From Anisus vortex (taxonomy: Eukaryota > Mollusca > Gastropoda > Planorbidae), in contig OX421497.1 of assembly GCA_949126835.1 (NCBI GenBank), positions 27,352,242 to 27,416,241 of the forward strand: DNA of 64,000 nt, in the 5' to 3' direction. Shown in pieces: positions 9,496 through 20,301 of the stretch (the first letter of the stretch is position 1; each line of letters starts with the position of its first letter). The position numbers were made by a program, and so were the translations under genes. A model generated the notes under the pieces. The model made no database searches. It worked only from the letters and a program-made list of their open reading frames with translations, and was not told where the DNA came from.

Positions 9496-12302
9496 CCGTT
9501 GACTAGCACATACAAGTTTCTTCAAAGTTATTATCAAGGAAAAATGTATATTTAAAAAATACACTTATTGAAAATTAGAAAGCAAAACTATTGGCAAATT
9601 CAAATTCAAATCAAAGAAAAATTCAATGGAAAAAATATTATGCCAGCTTGTGATATTGAGATAAACAATTTCTCCCCTTTTGAAAACACAAGAAGACATC
9701 ACACACACTACATTTAACATTTGTTCGTCTTACAATCTTATCATTGCTATAACAATGTCTACAGTTGCCACGTTTATCTGATATAATTGGATCCATTGAA
9801 TGTTTAAAAAATATAATTGGTTTACTTGCAATGGGTACAGGGTGCATGACAGAAAAATTTCCTAAAGCCCTAACTAGCTCTTCTGAAAAATGTAGTTGGC
9901 CAAAATTAGAAGGTCTTATCAATTCTGGAATATCTGGATTTTTTTGTCTCCAGTCCTGAAAAAGTATATAGGCATTTACCCTTGCAATATCTAACAAGTG
10001 AAAAAATATGGTTTTCCAATATTTGTTAGTTTTTCTCAGAACATTGTATTTGTTTATCAGCTGGTCGCTTTTGTCAACCCCACCCATATATTTATTGTAA
10101 TCACTAACTATTAGAGGTTGCTTTACTTGTAAATTTTGGAATGTACCATTTTCTTTAGTTCGCCTGTTGGCTGTAGTAAAGCCATTTGAATCGTGAAAGG
10201 TTGACATTAACGAAATGGTTTTATTGTCCCGCCATTGAACCGTTAAAATTTGCTCTTCCCTAATCCATCTAACATCGCCCCTTTGAGATTTTTTTTCAAA
10301 ATCCTTAACATTTTTTTAAACTGATGGAAATCCCTTTCTATTTCTTAAAATTGTCCCACAAGCCCCAATACCTTGTTCCCATAGATCTTTTAGCAATTGT
10401 ACACTGGTATAAAAATTATCAAAGAATAACTTATAACCCTGCCTAACTAAAGATTTCACTAACTTCATCACCACCCCATAAGCTAACCCATATGGCCCAT
10501 TATCCTGTTTTCCTAAATATACATCAAAATCATAGGTATAACCTGTAAGACTATCTGCCAAAATCCACAATTTCATTCCCCACTTTGTGGGTTTGTCCCT
10601 AATATACTGCCTGAAGGCATAACAACCTTTATTTTTTACCATCCTTTCATCAATGGAAATATTCTCACCAGGTTGAAATAATTTTTTACATTTGCACTGA
10701 ATGTATGTAAGAAGGGTCCTGGCCTTACACAGTTTATCCTTAGGATCCTCAGTCTCCAAGTTTGAGATTTTTAGAAAGCACATAATAGACTTGAACCTGT
10801 CCCGTGACATGAATGCCCTAGCCCATTGTACAAGGATTTCGTACACCAGAATCGATCAATGCTGGGAGCTTTCACTATACCAGCGTACATGACAAGTCCA
10901 CAAAACCTGTAGAATTCGTCAGGTGTAAAGTCATACCAGCCTTTGAACATGCTGGGTTTCTCAGGTTCATGTTCCAAGGCATAGGCATTGGTATATTCAC
11001 AAATGCGAGTCACAATATCCAGTGTGAAGTACAGTTTGAACAAATCTATTGCCTGCAGAAATTGTCTCACATCGTCCCTGGTCCGTACTTCATTTAGCTG
11101 TATCCCAGGCACCCTCTCTGGCAGGAATGGTGGTGGAGGCTTTGGAAGGGAGTCGACTTTGACATCATAGCCATAGGTGCTGTGGGATAATGAAATAGAA
11201 AAAAACAAATTAGATAGGCCTAGTCTAGGTCTAAAACAATGCAGGCATTTCAAAATTAGTTTTAAATTTTATACACTCAAGTTATTTTGAAATATTTGTA
11301 AACAAGTGCAAAGAAAAACGTGCATATCAGACATTTATCAGTGTTTACATAAATCAGCTGTTTATGGCTCGATCAGCTGATCCGATAAAATGTAAACATA
11401 GGCCTAGGCCTATTGCATAATAACTGATAAATTGACTATTTACGAAAGTCATGATAACTAATTACAAATAAACATTGAACTATGTTTATTTTAAAGTTGT
11501 TACAAACAAGTTTGGAAGCATAGGCCAAGCCAAACTAACAAAAGTATGCAATGAATTTGTATTTTTTTTTACAACGTGCTAACGTGGTACTTACATGTTG
11601 GTCTTAGATGTATTCAAAGTAGAAGTAGATGGTGAATTTTCGTCATCAGAATTATCTGATGCATCAGTAATATCCCATACTTCATCGTCAGATGAATCTA
11701 TTTCGTTTTCAGGCTGATAATCTGAATCAGAGTCCATTCTTTTGCACTATCGAAGCGAGCGTGACGATCACAAAAGAGATAAATGATAAATGGCGTCATG
11801 GCGTCCTTCTGCCGGTCCGCACAAACGCATTTTTTTATTTGCGAGATTTTTACATAAACAACTATTATTTTAACTTTTTACATAAAAAATAGTAAATATA
11901 TCATTTATTTGTTTAAATATAACGTTTTAATTAAAAAAAAATTAAAAAATGATATATTTGTATAAGGTCAAAGTTATGGTCTAAAAATAGGACATTTCTT
12001 TGTATGCCGTTTTTTGAGAGTTTTAAGAAAATAATAGATGAGCCAATCTTTAATGAAAAGTTTGTGAGCCTATTAAAAACGAAACATTTGTATAAAACAG
12101 TTTCAGTGTAAATAAATAATAAGTTAACTTCTACCACCTTTTTTCATAATTATTCCTTTTGTTCACAATTTGTTCAAATTTTATTTCCCATTCAACTCTA
12201 TTAAAATTATGGTATGAACTTGGGTTATATTTGCCGCCCCCTAGAAGTATAATCCCCTGGCATATGCCCCATCTGCCCTCCCCTATGTGAGGCCAGTGAC
12301 GG
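9496..12302 (-). mobile_element. piggyBac DNA transposon
   Basis: A 2.8-kb element flanked by the obligatory TTAA target at 9492-9495 and 12303-12306. The inner ends are similar inverted repeats: CCGTTGACTAGCACATACA on the left, and CCGTCACTGGCCTCACATA reading in from the right. The transposase gene fills 9638-11737 on the minus strand. About 140 bp lie between its stop and the left end, and about 560 bp between its start and the right end. TTAA targeting with CC-starting ends is diagnostic of the superfamily. Confidence 0.8.
9638..11737 (-). pseudogene. piggyBac transposase with intron, two lesions
   Basis: This would encode a cut-and-paste piggyBac-family transposase of about 560 residues. 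The first exon, 11595-11737, is an acidic Asp/Glu/Ser-rich leader of 47 codons. A GTAAGT donor and a TTTCATTATCCCACAG acceptor bound a 415-bp intron (11180-11594). The two exons join in phase through a split ATC codon. Exon 2 holds the core. The three catalytic aspartates are visible in 'SIDERM', 'LFFDNFYTS' and 'GGVDKSDQL'. A C-terminal Cys/His cluster starting 'CRHC' and ending 'QYHK' is also present. Two breaks are seen: a frameshift near 10850, between 'SIDRFW' and 'EILVQWARAF', and an in-frame TAA at 10316-10318. The rest of the frame is clean, so inactivation is fairly recent. PGBD4-type host proteins are the nearest relatives I recognise. Confidence 0.9.
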
Positions 12303-12327
12303 TTAAATATAAAATGATAAAAGTATA

Positions 12328-14878
12328 TGTAACAGGGTGGGGGCGAGTGGGGGGGGGCAGGGCGCAGGGTAGGTTATTTTACAATAGTCAAGTAGTTTAA
12401 GGGTAACGGGGTGGTGGGTAACAGGACAGCAATAGTTACTAAATTAGTTTGGGGCGAGAGGAGACTTTATCAAGGATGGGCGGGGCTATATTCTGTCAGG
12501 GAAAGGGCAGGGAGACAAGGCAAAAGCTTTAGGCGAGTTCAACTGGATAGGACAAGGGCAGTGGATCCCCGTGACATCCCTGTGGGTACGGGGAGGCTAT
12601 ACCAGCCTAAACAGACCAACAACAACACTACAAATAAAGAAATAAATCACTATTTTGTCACTAAATTTATACTGTTTATTTTCAACAAGAAATAATCCCT
12701 TTAAGGGAAAGCAATTATGAATAGAAATCAAACAATTACAACCCCATATAACAAAACGTTTACAACCCTCTATAAAAAACCAACGATAGACAGGTCGATT
12801 AGGACCTATGCAATAGAAATAAAGAAAAGGTTAAAATTAAACATTTATAGATATGGTAAAACAAGAAAATCAATACATATACGATTGAGAGACATGGCCC
12901 TCTAATATTAGAAGGTATGTTTGCAATTAGAACTAAGACATTAAAACAACATGGTAATAATAGGAATATAAGTATAAGAGAATTAATATGTACATATTTT
13001 AGAAGCACTTCTATTAGGTAGTCAATTGTTAGACAGTGAAGCCAAAGCAGGATTAGCCTTTGGCAGCTCCTCTCCCGACAATGAAGTTTATGGGAAGGGC
13101 ATAACTCAAACATACATAAACTACTATTATCATCACTACCTCCTCAAGTGACTAAACCCGCCATCCACAATCTCTAGGCCCATAGGAATATACCAGCTCG
13201 CCAATAAAGGCTAACAGCCAGAAGAATAAATTCATAATACCCTCTTTAATTTCTAGCTGAATAGAAATCTTTAACCCGCCAACCGGCTTGCCAATTAAGG
13301 CTAGTTACCAGAAGGACAACATAACCGAACACCACTTTATACTTATATTTCTAATCGAATAGAAATCCTTAACATGTCAACCGGCTTGTCGCCAGAGGAA
13401 CAACATAATAATCTACCATTTCTAACTGAATAGAAATCATTCACATGTCAACCGGCTTGTCGCCAGAGGAACAACATAATAATCTACCATTTCTAACTGA
13501 ATAGAAATCCTTAACATGTCAACCGGCTTGTCGCCAGAGGAACAACATAATAATCTACCATTTCTAACTGAATAGAAATCTTTAACATGTCAACTGGCTT
13601 ACCAATTAAGGCTACTAGCCAGAAGCATAAATCCATACTACCACCTTTGATTTCTAAGTGAATAGGAATCTTTAACCTATCAACATTAATAATCATACAT
13701 ATATATCCAATATTTTCTAGCTGGCCAGTGAAGGCTTTGAGCCAACAATTTAAACCCTATATTTATTTCATTGCAGCCACTAGGCTACATTACATCAAAA
13801 TGTGGAATACATCAAATACTAAGAAATATACATTTACATAGAAAATCCCAACATGGCGCGGGAATGTCTAATCCTAATTAGACGCTTAAATCCATTAAAA
13901 TCTTAGCCATCATCTTCAATAATGGTTCAATATGCACAAAATAAACAACCGAGACATAGTATTAAACAAAATAAACATTTTAAAGAGTACGGTAATAAAA
14001 ATTCAACTTACAATGGGTTCGAACAATTCCCACAATCTTTGTCAAATCGCCACACAATAGCCACTGGCCACTTGACAACAAAGGCATCACCGGATATGTT
14101 TAATTACTCTCTTATTTATAATAATTGACCGGACGTCCCTGACCGCTAACCAGAAATTACTTTATTTAACCACCCTAACATTGCCTTATTTCCGGTCAAT
14201 CTGTGCTAAATATTATTCTAAATCTCCTATTGCTAAATATCTACAAACTTAACCTATGTACAACCCTATATTATATTAAACTACCAAGAAAATTCTACCT
14301 ATTACTTTAATTAATCTAAATGGATAAAAACCCAATTTAAAATAATTGGAAAAAGAAATCTGAAAAATGCCACATGGTCTAGCGACTTAAACCCATTTCG
14401 GGGCTTTTTAAAAATATAAAACAATACTTATATACATAATGTTTACACCAAACTGTCACCCCAAAACATTTTTATATTAAAGACACGAGAGTGTATTTAA
14501 GTTAAGTCCTAAATTATTTGTACTTTCCCAAAACGTTGGGAGCCTCACGCACAAACTACCTACATTCACAACACACTGGACAATGAAATATTTTATGAGG
14601 GACAAAGTAATTGATAAACCACGCCTCGACTTCTTAGTTAGATAATTTGGTTTAGAAATTTATGCTAGGAAATGTAATTAATATTTAGTCGTTTGGAAAT
14701 GTATTCTAGTTTTTAAATACATATAATTTAGCATAGTTATATTATTTAGTTATTTAGACATCTTTGTTTTAATTTTATAACAAATACAAAAGATAATTTA
14801 ATGAAGGACAAAGTAATTCATAACCCTCTCCTTTCTCTCATCCCAAAATCACTTACCATTAAAAATCACCAACCTACA
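12328..14878 (-). repeat. Gypsy 3' LTR
   Basis: 2551 bp. On the element's strand it runs from TGTAGGTTGGTG to CACCCTGTTACA, with canonical TG...CA ends. This is far longer than the usual few hundred bases for Gypsy LTRs. It contains a tandem-repeat block and a G-rich stretch near its 3' end. Short frames inside it are conserved in both LTRs only because the LTRs are near-identical. None looks like a known protein. Confidence 0.93.
13245..13690. repeat. 71-bp minisatellite inside 3' LTR
   Basis: Degenerate copies of a 71-bp unit containing GAATAGAAATCCTTAACATG and CAACCGGCTTGTCGCCAG. The central copies, starting near 13429 and 13500, are nearly identical, and outer copies are diverged. The other LTR has the same block at 21220-21660 with similar copy number, so the array predates this insertion. 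Confidence 0.85.
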
Positions 14879-14902
14879 CATTCCGCCTCCAATTTTTTTT
14901 TG
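14879..14902 (-). promoter_or_regulatory. Polypurine tract of the Gypsy element
   Basis: On the minus strand an A-run followed by TTGGAGGCGGAATG abuts the 3' LTR start TGTAGG. This is the expected site for plus-strand priming. The tract is interrupted by two T bases but is otherwise purine-rich. Confidence 0.7.
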
Positions 14903-15516
14903 CGACCCCGCAAAACAAACTATCATACAAAATAAAACACTTGACTTCAGATCAGGACAATAGGGTCTACTCTAGTGTAGGAACAAAAGGTGACACAAAT
15001 ATTTAAACTCATTATGTCTTCTGCAGAGACCTTCTTCACATAGCCTCAAAATTAGGTTACCTCGAACCTCATGAACAAAGTTCCATTTAAAATATTACAT
15101 AGTGTACTGTACTACCAAAAGTACAAATGTATAAGTATATAAAAAAACATTTGGGCAGGAAAAGGTACATTGAAAATGGAAGTAAAATGTGTAAGAAATA
15201 TATACACATTTAGTACATTACAAAACGTATAGATGTATAAAAATAAAAATATTGGGGAAGAAAAAGTACAACATTGAAAATGGGAAAAGGTAAGACAATA
15301 CAAACATCTATGTACTACACTAAGTACATATGTATAACATGACAAACATTTTGAAAAAGAAAAAAAGTACAGCATTGCAAAAAAAGGTAAAAAAAAAATA
15401 TATAATTGACAGCAAAAGAAGAGTACATATTCGGTGGGAGCCTACAGATCGAGTCTGGAGGGCGCTTTTCTAATGCGGGTAGACTTCCTCACCGAATCTC
15501 CTACTTGCACTAACGT
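14903..15516 (-). other. Gypsy 3' untranslated region with degenerate repeats
   Basis: There is no env or other conserved frame between pol and the polypurine tract. From 15110 to 15390 there are about three degenerate copies of a unit of 120-130 bp with ACAAATGTATAAGTATA, GGGCAGGAAAAGGTACA and ATTGAAAATGG blocks. Confidence 0.65.
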
Positions 15517-18500
15517 TCAGGGCGCCACATAGACTGTTTCCCTATACATCCTTGGTTCCTCCAGAACGTTTTCAGAATATAATTCGTAATCCAATACCGG
15601 AATTTCACTGTTCAATGCTCGCGGGGTACTTTTTCTAATCATTTGAGTCTTTTCACTAGACACTTCCTTATAATCTAATTGGTCCGGTGTTCCCGGGGCG
15701 AATTTCTTGATTTGAGTCCCTGAGACCCTGCGCACAGTTTTTGTGTCTATCGACACCACTACGAAACACCCACCACTCTCTGGGGGCACAGAGGTGATGG
15801 CATACAGTTCAGGACCATACTTGTCTGCTATTTTGCAGCGACCTAATGGGTGCTGCCTGAGGAGGATCAGGTCCCCCACTGCCAACTCCACCGTCCCTGA
15901 CCGTGTCAGCTGTCTTTCCCGTTGGTTGGCCTCCACTCGCAGTCTATGAGCCGCATGCTCATGCAGTGTGGACAGTCTCTCCATGTGCTGTCTCAGATAG
16001 TCCTCTGCTTTGTTCGAAGCAGGCTTACTCCGACCTAGGAACACATCGATTGGTAGGTGGGGCTCGACACCAAACAACAGCTGATACGGAGAATGGCCTG
16101 TACTGGAGTGTGGTGTGCTGTTATACACGAATACCAGTTCTGCTAGATGCCTGGGCCAGTTTTGTTTCTGAGCAGGTGGTAAGGTGCGAAGAAGGTCGTG
16201 CATAGTACGGTTGAACCTTTCTACTTGACCATTTCCCCTGGGGTTATAGGGTGTTGTCCTGGATTTATTAATCCCATAGTACTGGCAGAGCTCCGCGATC
16301 ACTCCAGCCTCAAAGCACCGTCCTTGGTCAGAATGAAATCGTTTCGGAATTCCGTAATGTACTATCCAATTTTCTATAAGAGCCCTAGCTACTGTTTTTG
16401 AGGTCTGGTCTTTGGTATCTACGGCCATTGTCCATTTAGTAAACACGTCAGTGAAAACTAAAACATTTTCCCTACCATCCGAGAAGGGTTCCAACGTTGT
16501 GAAGTCCATAGAGACCACCTCTAGGGGTAGCGTGGCTAACAAGTGACCAGGGGGCTGATATACCTTGTTGTTGGGTACTTTTGCCTGCTGAAACCGAACA
16601 CATGTAAAGCAATGGTGTTTAATGTCTTCTTCCATATGCGGCCAAAAACAACGCCTTCTAAGCACCTGTAGACAGCGTTCTACTCCCTGGTGGCCATTGT
16701 AGTTGTGTCCTAATTCTAGTGCCTTGTGCTTATACTTCTCGGGTAACACCACCTGGACCACAGGGTCACCTTCAGGTTCCGTAGCCGACCGGAACAGTAC
16801 ACCATCTTTTAATTGTAATCTCTTCTTCTGCCGCCAAAGAGATTTGCTGGCAGCGGGTAAGGGGGCGTTAGGTGTGGGAGCTGACATCCTACTGATTATG
16901 GGACCAATGGAAGGGTCTTGAAGCTGAGCCGTGAGCATCTCTTGCTGGGATATCATGGGGAAAGGATTGATAGAGGACTGAGTGATAGGCGGGCTAGGAT
17001 GTCCTTTGGATTTCACAAACATGTCTGAAGGTACTTTTGTTGTCGTTTCTATGGCATACACACCTATATATTGTTCTTCATTATCTCTGGGCGGAGGCAC
17101 TCCAACTGGATTTCGGGAGAATGCGTCTGCATTGTTATTTAGCCAGCCTGACTTGTACTTAATTTCAAAGTTGAAGACGTCTAGGTCTGCTACCCACCGC
17201 TGCTCAGTTGCACTGACCTTTGACGTCCGGATGTAGCTCAAAGGGTTATTGTCAGTGTACACAATAAATTTCGAACCCAGGAGGTAACCACGAAATTTTT
17301 CAGTCACTGCCCACTTAAGGGCTAATAGTTCTAATTTAGTGGCACTGTAATTTTTCATGTTTCTTTCGCTAGGGCGCAGAGACCTACTGGCATAGGCGAT
17401 GACCCTAAGGCCCTCCAATTGTTTTTGACTCAACACCGCCCCGAGCCCGTGGTAGCTAGCGTCTGTTTCCACAATGAATGGCAGAGAAAAGTCTGGGTAC
17501 CCTAACACGGGCGATGATGTCAGGGCAGCTTTTAACGTGCGGAAAGCGCTTTCTTGGGGCGGTAGCCAGAATTCGCTGATGGGTTGGCGTTTCTGTTTCC
17601 CTCTGCTATTGGCTAGGGTCGTCACCTCATGTAGGGGCTTAGCTATTTTCGCGAACCCCGGTATGAAGCGCCTGTAGTATGAAGCTAAGCCGAGAAAGGA
17701 CCTGAGTTCATTCAATAACCTGGGTGTTGGCCAATCGTTGACAGCTGCGATTTTCTCTGGGTCGGTCTGGACGCCATTTGCGGACACAATGTGGCCCAAA
17801 TACTGGACAGAAGTGGCGCCAAATACACATTTAGCTGGGTTCAGCTTTAGTCCAATTTGCCTCAGCCTATCTAGCACCCTGCTGAGTCTTTCTAACTGCG
17901 AATTAAAGTCTGGCGAAAACACTAGTAAATCATCGAGATAGACAAGCATTATGTCCATAATGAATTCATTCATTATGCCCTGCATCAACCTAGAAAAAGT
18001 TTGCACAGCCCCACATAATCCAAACGGCATCCGGGACCAGGAATACAAGCCAAACGGCGTGATGAAAGCCGTTTTGTCTTGATCTGCCTCATCCATAGCC
18101 ACCTCGTGGTAGCCGCTAGCCAGGTCCAGGGTCGAAAAGAATTTCGAACCACCTAGTGCGTCGAGTGATTCCTCTATCCGGGGTAGTGGAAAAGCGTCCT
18201 TCCGGGTCATACTATTTAACTTTCTGTAGTCGCAGCACAGTCTCATTTCCCCAGATTTCTTTTTGACGAGGACGATTGGTGCTGCATACGGGCTGGTGCT
18301 TGGCTGGATGATCCCCTTTGCCACCAGTTTCTCTATGTGTTGCTTCACGACCTGGAACTCGGCAGGAGGCAGGCGTCGATATGGCTGAGCTACAGGTTTA
18401 TCCTCCAGCAGAGGGATTTTATGCTTAATAAGGCTGGTAAAACCTAGATCATCGTCTGTCCAAGCAAAACAATCCCTGTACTGGCTAAGCAATGTAACCA

Positions 18501-19356
18501 GTGCCCTCCTCTCCTGTTCTCCCAAGTCACAGGGAATCATGGTGTCAAAGGACAACTCTGGCACAACCGTCTGACTCTTCATAGGCGTAACTGTTATTTC
18601 CGCACTGACCTGGTTTAATTGTACGTTTACCTCCGGCTGACACAATGACACTGAGTGTGTAGTCCCTATACATGTCCTAGGCGGGATGATGGTACACTCA
18701 TCCGACAGGTTGGCTACGCCCACCTGGAAACGTCCGTTGTCAGCAAACACCAGTGCAGGTATCAGGAGAAGGTTTGGGTGAAATGGGGTGGGGAGGGGCT
18801 GCACCAATGTTTCTTTTTTTAGCATAGGGTCACAACCGGTAACGCTGACGAGCTGGATCGAACGGGCAGGGATGACAGTTTGAGATTTAACCGTCCGGGC
18901 ATAACCATCTTTGACCAGATCGCTGGGCTGACGAAATAGGGGTGAAAAACTCTCTATGTCTTTTAAAACGTTCATGCCTAATAGGCATTGGCTTGTCCGC
19001 ATAGGGGTGTCCTTCAATACCAGAAACGCCTTATCGCAGAGCACCTGTCCGTGTACTGTGACTTTGGCGATAAAATAACCCAGGAATGGGATGGATAGAC
19101 CGTTGGCGGCTGTCAGGCGTAGACTGGATGGTTCAACCGGGAACAGTGTGCCTCGAAGACGGTTGACGAACAGGCTCTCTGTCACTGTGCTGACCTGCGA
19201 GCCGGTGTCGATGATGGCCTCACAACATAGTCCATTGAGGCAAATGTCGACTACAGGGCATGTACCCACCAGTTTATTTATAAGTACAGAGTCATTTACT
19301 CCCTGACCCGTAGTGCGGCTCGCCACTACAGTCGGCTGCCTTTTTTTGGGCACCAT
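15517..19356 (-). CDS. pol: Gypsy Pol polyprotein
   Basis: An open frame of 1279 codons with no internal stop. Protease active site 'DTGSQ' is at residues 50-54. RT spans roughly 300-500, with 'YLDD' at 473-476 as the catalytic pair. RNase H follows, with D632, E676, D702 and D744 in the expected contexts. The integrase zinc finger uses H884, H889, C916 and C919. The integrase core triad is D951, D1010 and E1046, so the last two are 35 residues apart as in DD(35)E enzymes. A 'YGPELY' GPY/F-type motif lies near 1180. The ATG at 19356 lies 9 bases before the gag-pol slip site. Translation is more likely by -1 frameshift from gag. All catalytic residues are present, so this copy may be functional apart from the gag stop. 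Confidence 0.97.
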   Translation of the reverse strand: MVPKKRQPTVVASRTTGQGVNDSVLINKLVGTCPVVDICLNGLCCEAIIDTGSQVSTVTESLFVNRLRGTLFPVEPSSLRLTAANGLSIPFLGYFIAKVTVHGQVLCDKAFLVLKDTPMRTSQCLLGMNVLKDIESFSPLFRQPSDLVKDGYARTVKSQTVIPARSIQLVSVTGCDPMLKKETLVQPLPTPFHPNLLLIPALVFADNGRFQVGVANLSDECTIIPPRTCIGTTHSVSLCQPEVNVQLNQVSAEITVTPMKSQTVVPELSFDTMIPCDLGEQERRALVTLLSQYRDCFAWTDDDLGFTSLIKHKIPLLEDKPVAQPYRRLPPAEFQVVKQHIEKLVAKGIIQPSTSPYAAPIVLVKKKSGEMRLCCDYRKLNSMTRKDAFPLPRIEESLDALGGSKFFSTLDLASGYHEVAMDEADQDKTAFITPFGLYSWSRMPFGLCGAVQTFSRLMQGIMNEFIMDIMLVYLDDLLVFSPDFNSQLERLSRVLDRLRQIGLKLNPAKCVFGATSVQYLGHIVSANGVQTDPEKIAAVNDWPTPRLLNELRSFLGLASYYRRFIPGFAKIAKPLHEVTTLANSRGKQKRQPISEFWLPPQESAFRTLKAALTSSPVLGYPDFSLPFIVETDASYHGLGAVLSQKQLEGLRVIAYASRSLRPSERNMKNYSATKLELLALKWAVTEKFRGYLLGSKFIVYTDNNPLSYIRTSKVSATEQRWVADLDVFNFEIKYKSGWLNNNADAFSRNPVGVPPPRDNEEQYIGVYAIETTTKVPSDMFVKSKGHPSPPITQSSINPFPMISQQEMLTAQLQDPSIGPIISRMSAPTPNAPLPAASKSLWRQKKRLQLKDGVLFRSATEPEGDPVVQVVLPEKYKHKALELGHNYNGHQGVERCLQVLRRRCFWPHMEEDIKHHCFTCVRFQQAKVPNNKVYQPPGHLLATLPLEVVSMDFTTLEPFSDGRENVLVFTDVFTKWTMAVDTKDQTSKTVARALIENWIVHYGIPKRFHSDQGRCFEAGVIAELCQYYGINKSRTTPYNPRGNGQVERFNRTMHDLLRTLPPAQKQNWPRHLAELVFVYNSTPHSSTGHSPYQLLFGVEPHLPIDVFLGRSKPASNKAEDYLRQHMERLSTLHEHAAHRLRVEANQRERQLTRSGTVELAVGDLILLRQHPLGRCKIADKYGPELYAITSVPPESGGCFVVVSIDTKTVRRVSGTQIKKFAPGTPDQLDYKEVSSEKTQMIRKSTPRALNSEIPVLDYELYSENVLEEPRMYRETVYVAP

Positions 19357-20207
19357 ATAGCAAAGTGTCTGGGGCTACCGCAGTTGTAGTAGCCTCTTTG
19401 GTGGAAGTTTTCGTAGTGGTCTGGTTCGACCCATCGCGGCTGGCTTGGCTGGGGTGTTGGGTCTGGTCGTGGCGACTGCAGGTCTTTCACTTTGGCGGCT
19501 AAGTCGCTCACCTGTTTGGCAAGCGTCAGCACCACCTTCTCCAGTTCAGATGTGGGTGGTTTCAGCTTGGGAGCCACAGCTGATGAACGAATCTGCACTT
19601 CGCCGCATTCATCGTCGGACGACCAGCGTATGGCCGCATCTCGCAGGTCCAGAAAGGAGGTCCCCGGGCTCTCGCTGAGCTCTTCCCCCAGCTATCTTCG
19701 TAGGATGGGGTCGAGCAGGTGCTTCGCAAAATGGTCCCTCAAGATGACGTCATCTGTGAGGGCCACTGAGAGGGTCGTTTGGCGTGCTAGTAGAGCATCG
19801 AAAGCGGCTCGCAAGCGATGTGAATACGACCTCACCGTTTCTGCAGTGTGCTGATGCACCATCTGAAATTGCCCCATCAGCTTGGAGACGCTTAGCTTCT
19901 CTCCGTACACTGTCATCAACACCCGGAGCAGTTCCGCCGGGTCCGACCGTACTTCTGTTGGGTGGCATCTTAGTTCTGCTTTAACTGTTTCTCCCAGATG
20001 TGTCCACACCAGGTCACGTCTATCTTCCAAGGAGAGGTCCCGCCTAGCCTTCCAGGCACCTCTTATCTCCTCAACAAAACGCTCAACCTCCTCTGGATGG
20101 TCCCCGCCGTAGAACCGCTTTATGGTCACCTCACGGTGTAGTATGATAAACACCGTCTGCGTGGGTTGTTCTGCACCTGCCATGTCTATGTTGGTTTTTT
20201 TTATCAA
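19326..20207 (-). CDS. gag: Gypsy Gag, with one in-frame stop
   Basis: A 293-codon frame interrupted once by TAG at 19692-19694; both halves are in the same frame. The N-terminal half includes 'FYGGDHPEEVERFVEEI' and 'LMGQFQMVHQHTAETVRSY', a capsid-like helical region resembling Retrotrans_gag/PNMA-type proteins. After the stop comes a predicted coiled coil, 'LEKVVLTLAKQVSDLAAKV'. A single zinc knuckle near the end reads 'YYNCGSPRHFAIWCP', in which the first Cys of the usual CCHC motif is Tyr. Start choices are 20207 and the Met at 20183. The stop and the lost Cys suggest this copy cannot make normal capsid on its own, unless the TAG is read through. Confidence 0.85.
19341..19347 (-). promoter_or_regulatory. 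Gag-Pol -1 frameshift slippery site
   Basis: Seven consecutive A residues on the minus strand are read in the gag frame as A AAA AAA, just after the zinc knuckle. A -1 slip here moves translation from gag, whose stop is at 19326, into the pol frame. X XXY YYZ heptamers of this form are established -1 sites. No downstream pseudoknot was modelled. Confidence 0.7.
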
Positions 20208-20281
20208 CTAACCTCCAACCCTGCTAATCCTAACCTGCCTAAGTAAACAAAATAAGTATCGTTGGTCTATTCAAGCACGGG

Positions 20282-20299
20282 ATCCCACTTCTGACACCA
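20282..20299 (-). promoter_or_regulatory. Primer-binding site, tRNA-Leu type
   Basis: On the minus strand TGGTGTCAGAAGTGGGAT begins two bases after the 5' LTR. It is complementary over 18 bases to the 3' end, including CCA, of animal tRNA-Leu as I recall it. Confidence 0.85.
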
Positions 20300-20301
20300 T
20301 T

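Noticed and set aside
12411..12905. Short frames inside both LTRs (also 20382-20876)
   Set aside because: They are present twice only because the LTRs are near-identical, and they match no known protein.
15743..19306. Several plus-strand frames of 60-100 codons across pol
   Set aside because: They are shadows opposite the strong minus-strand pol frame.
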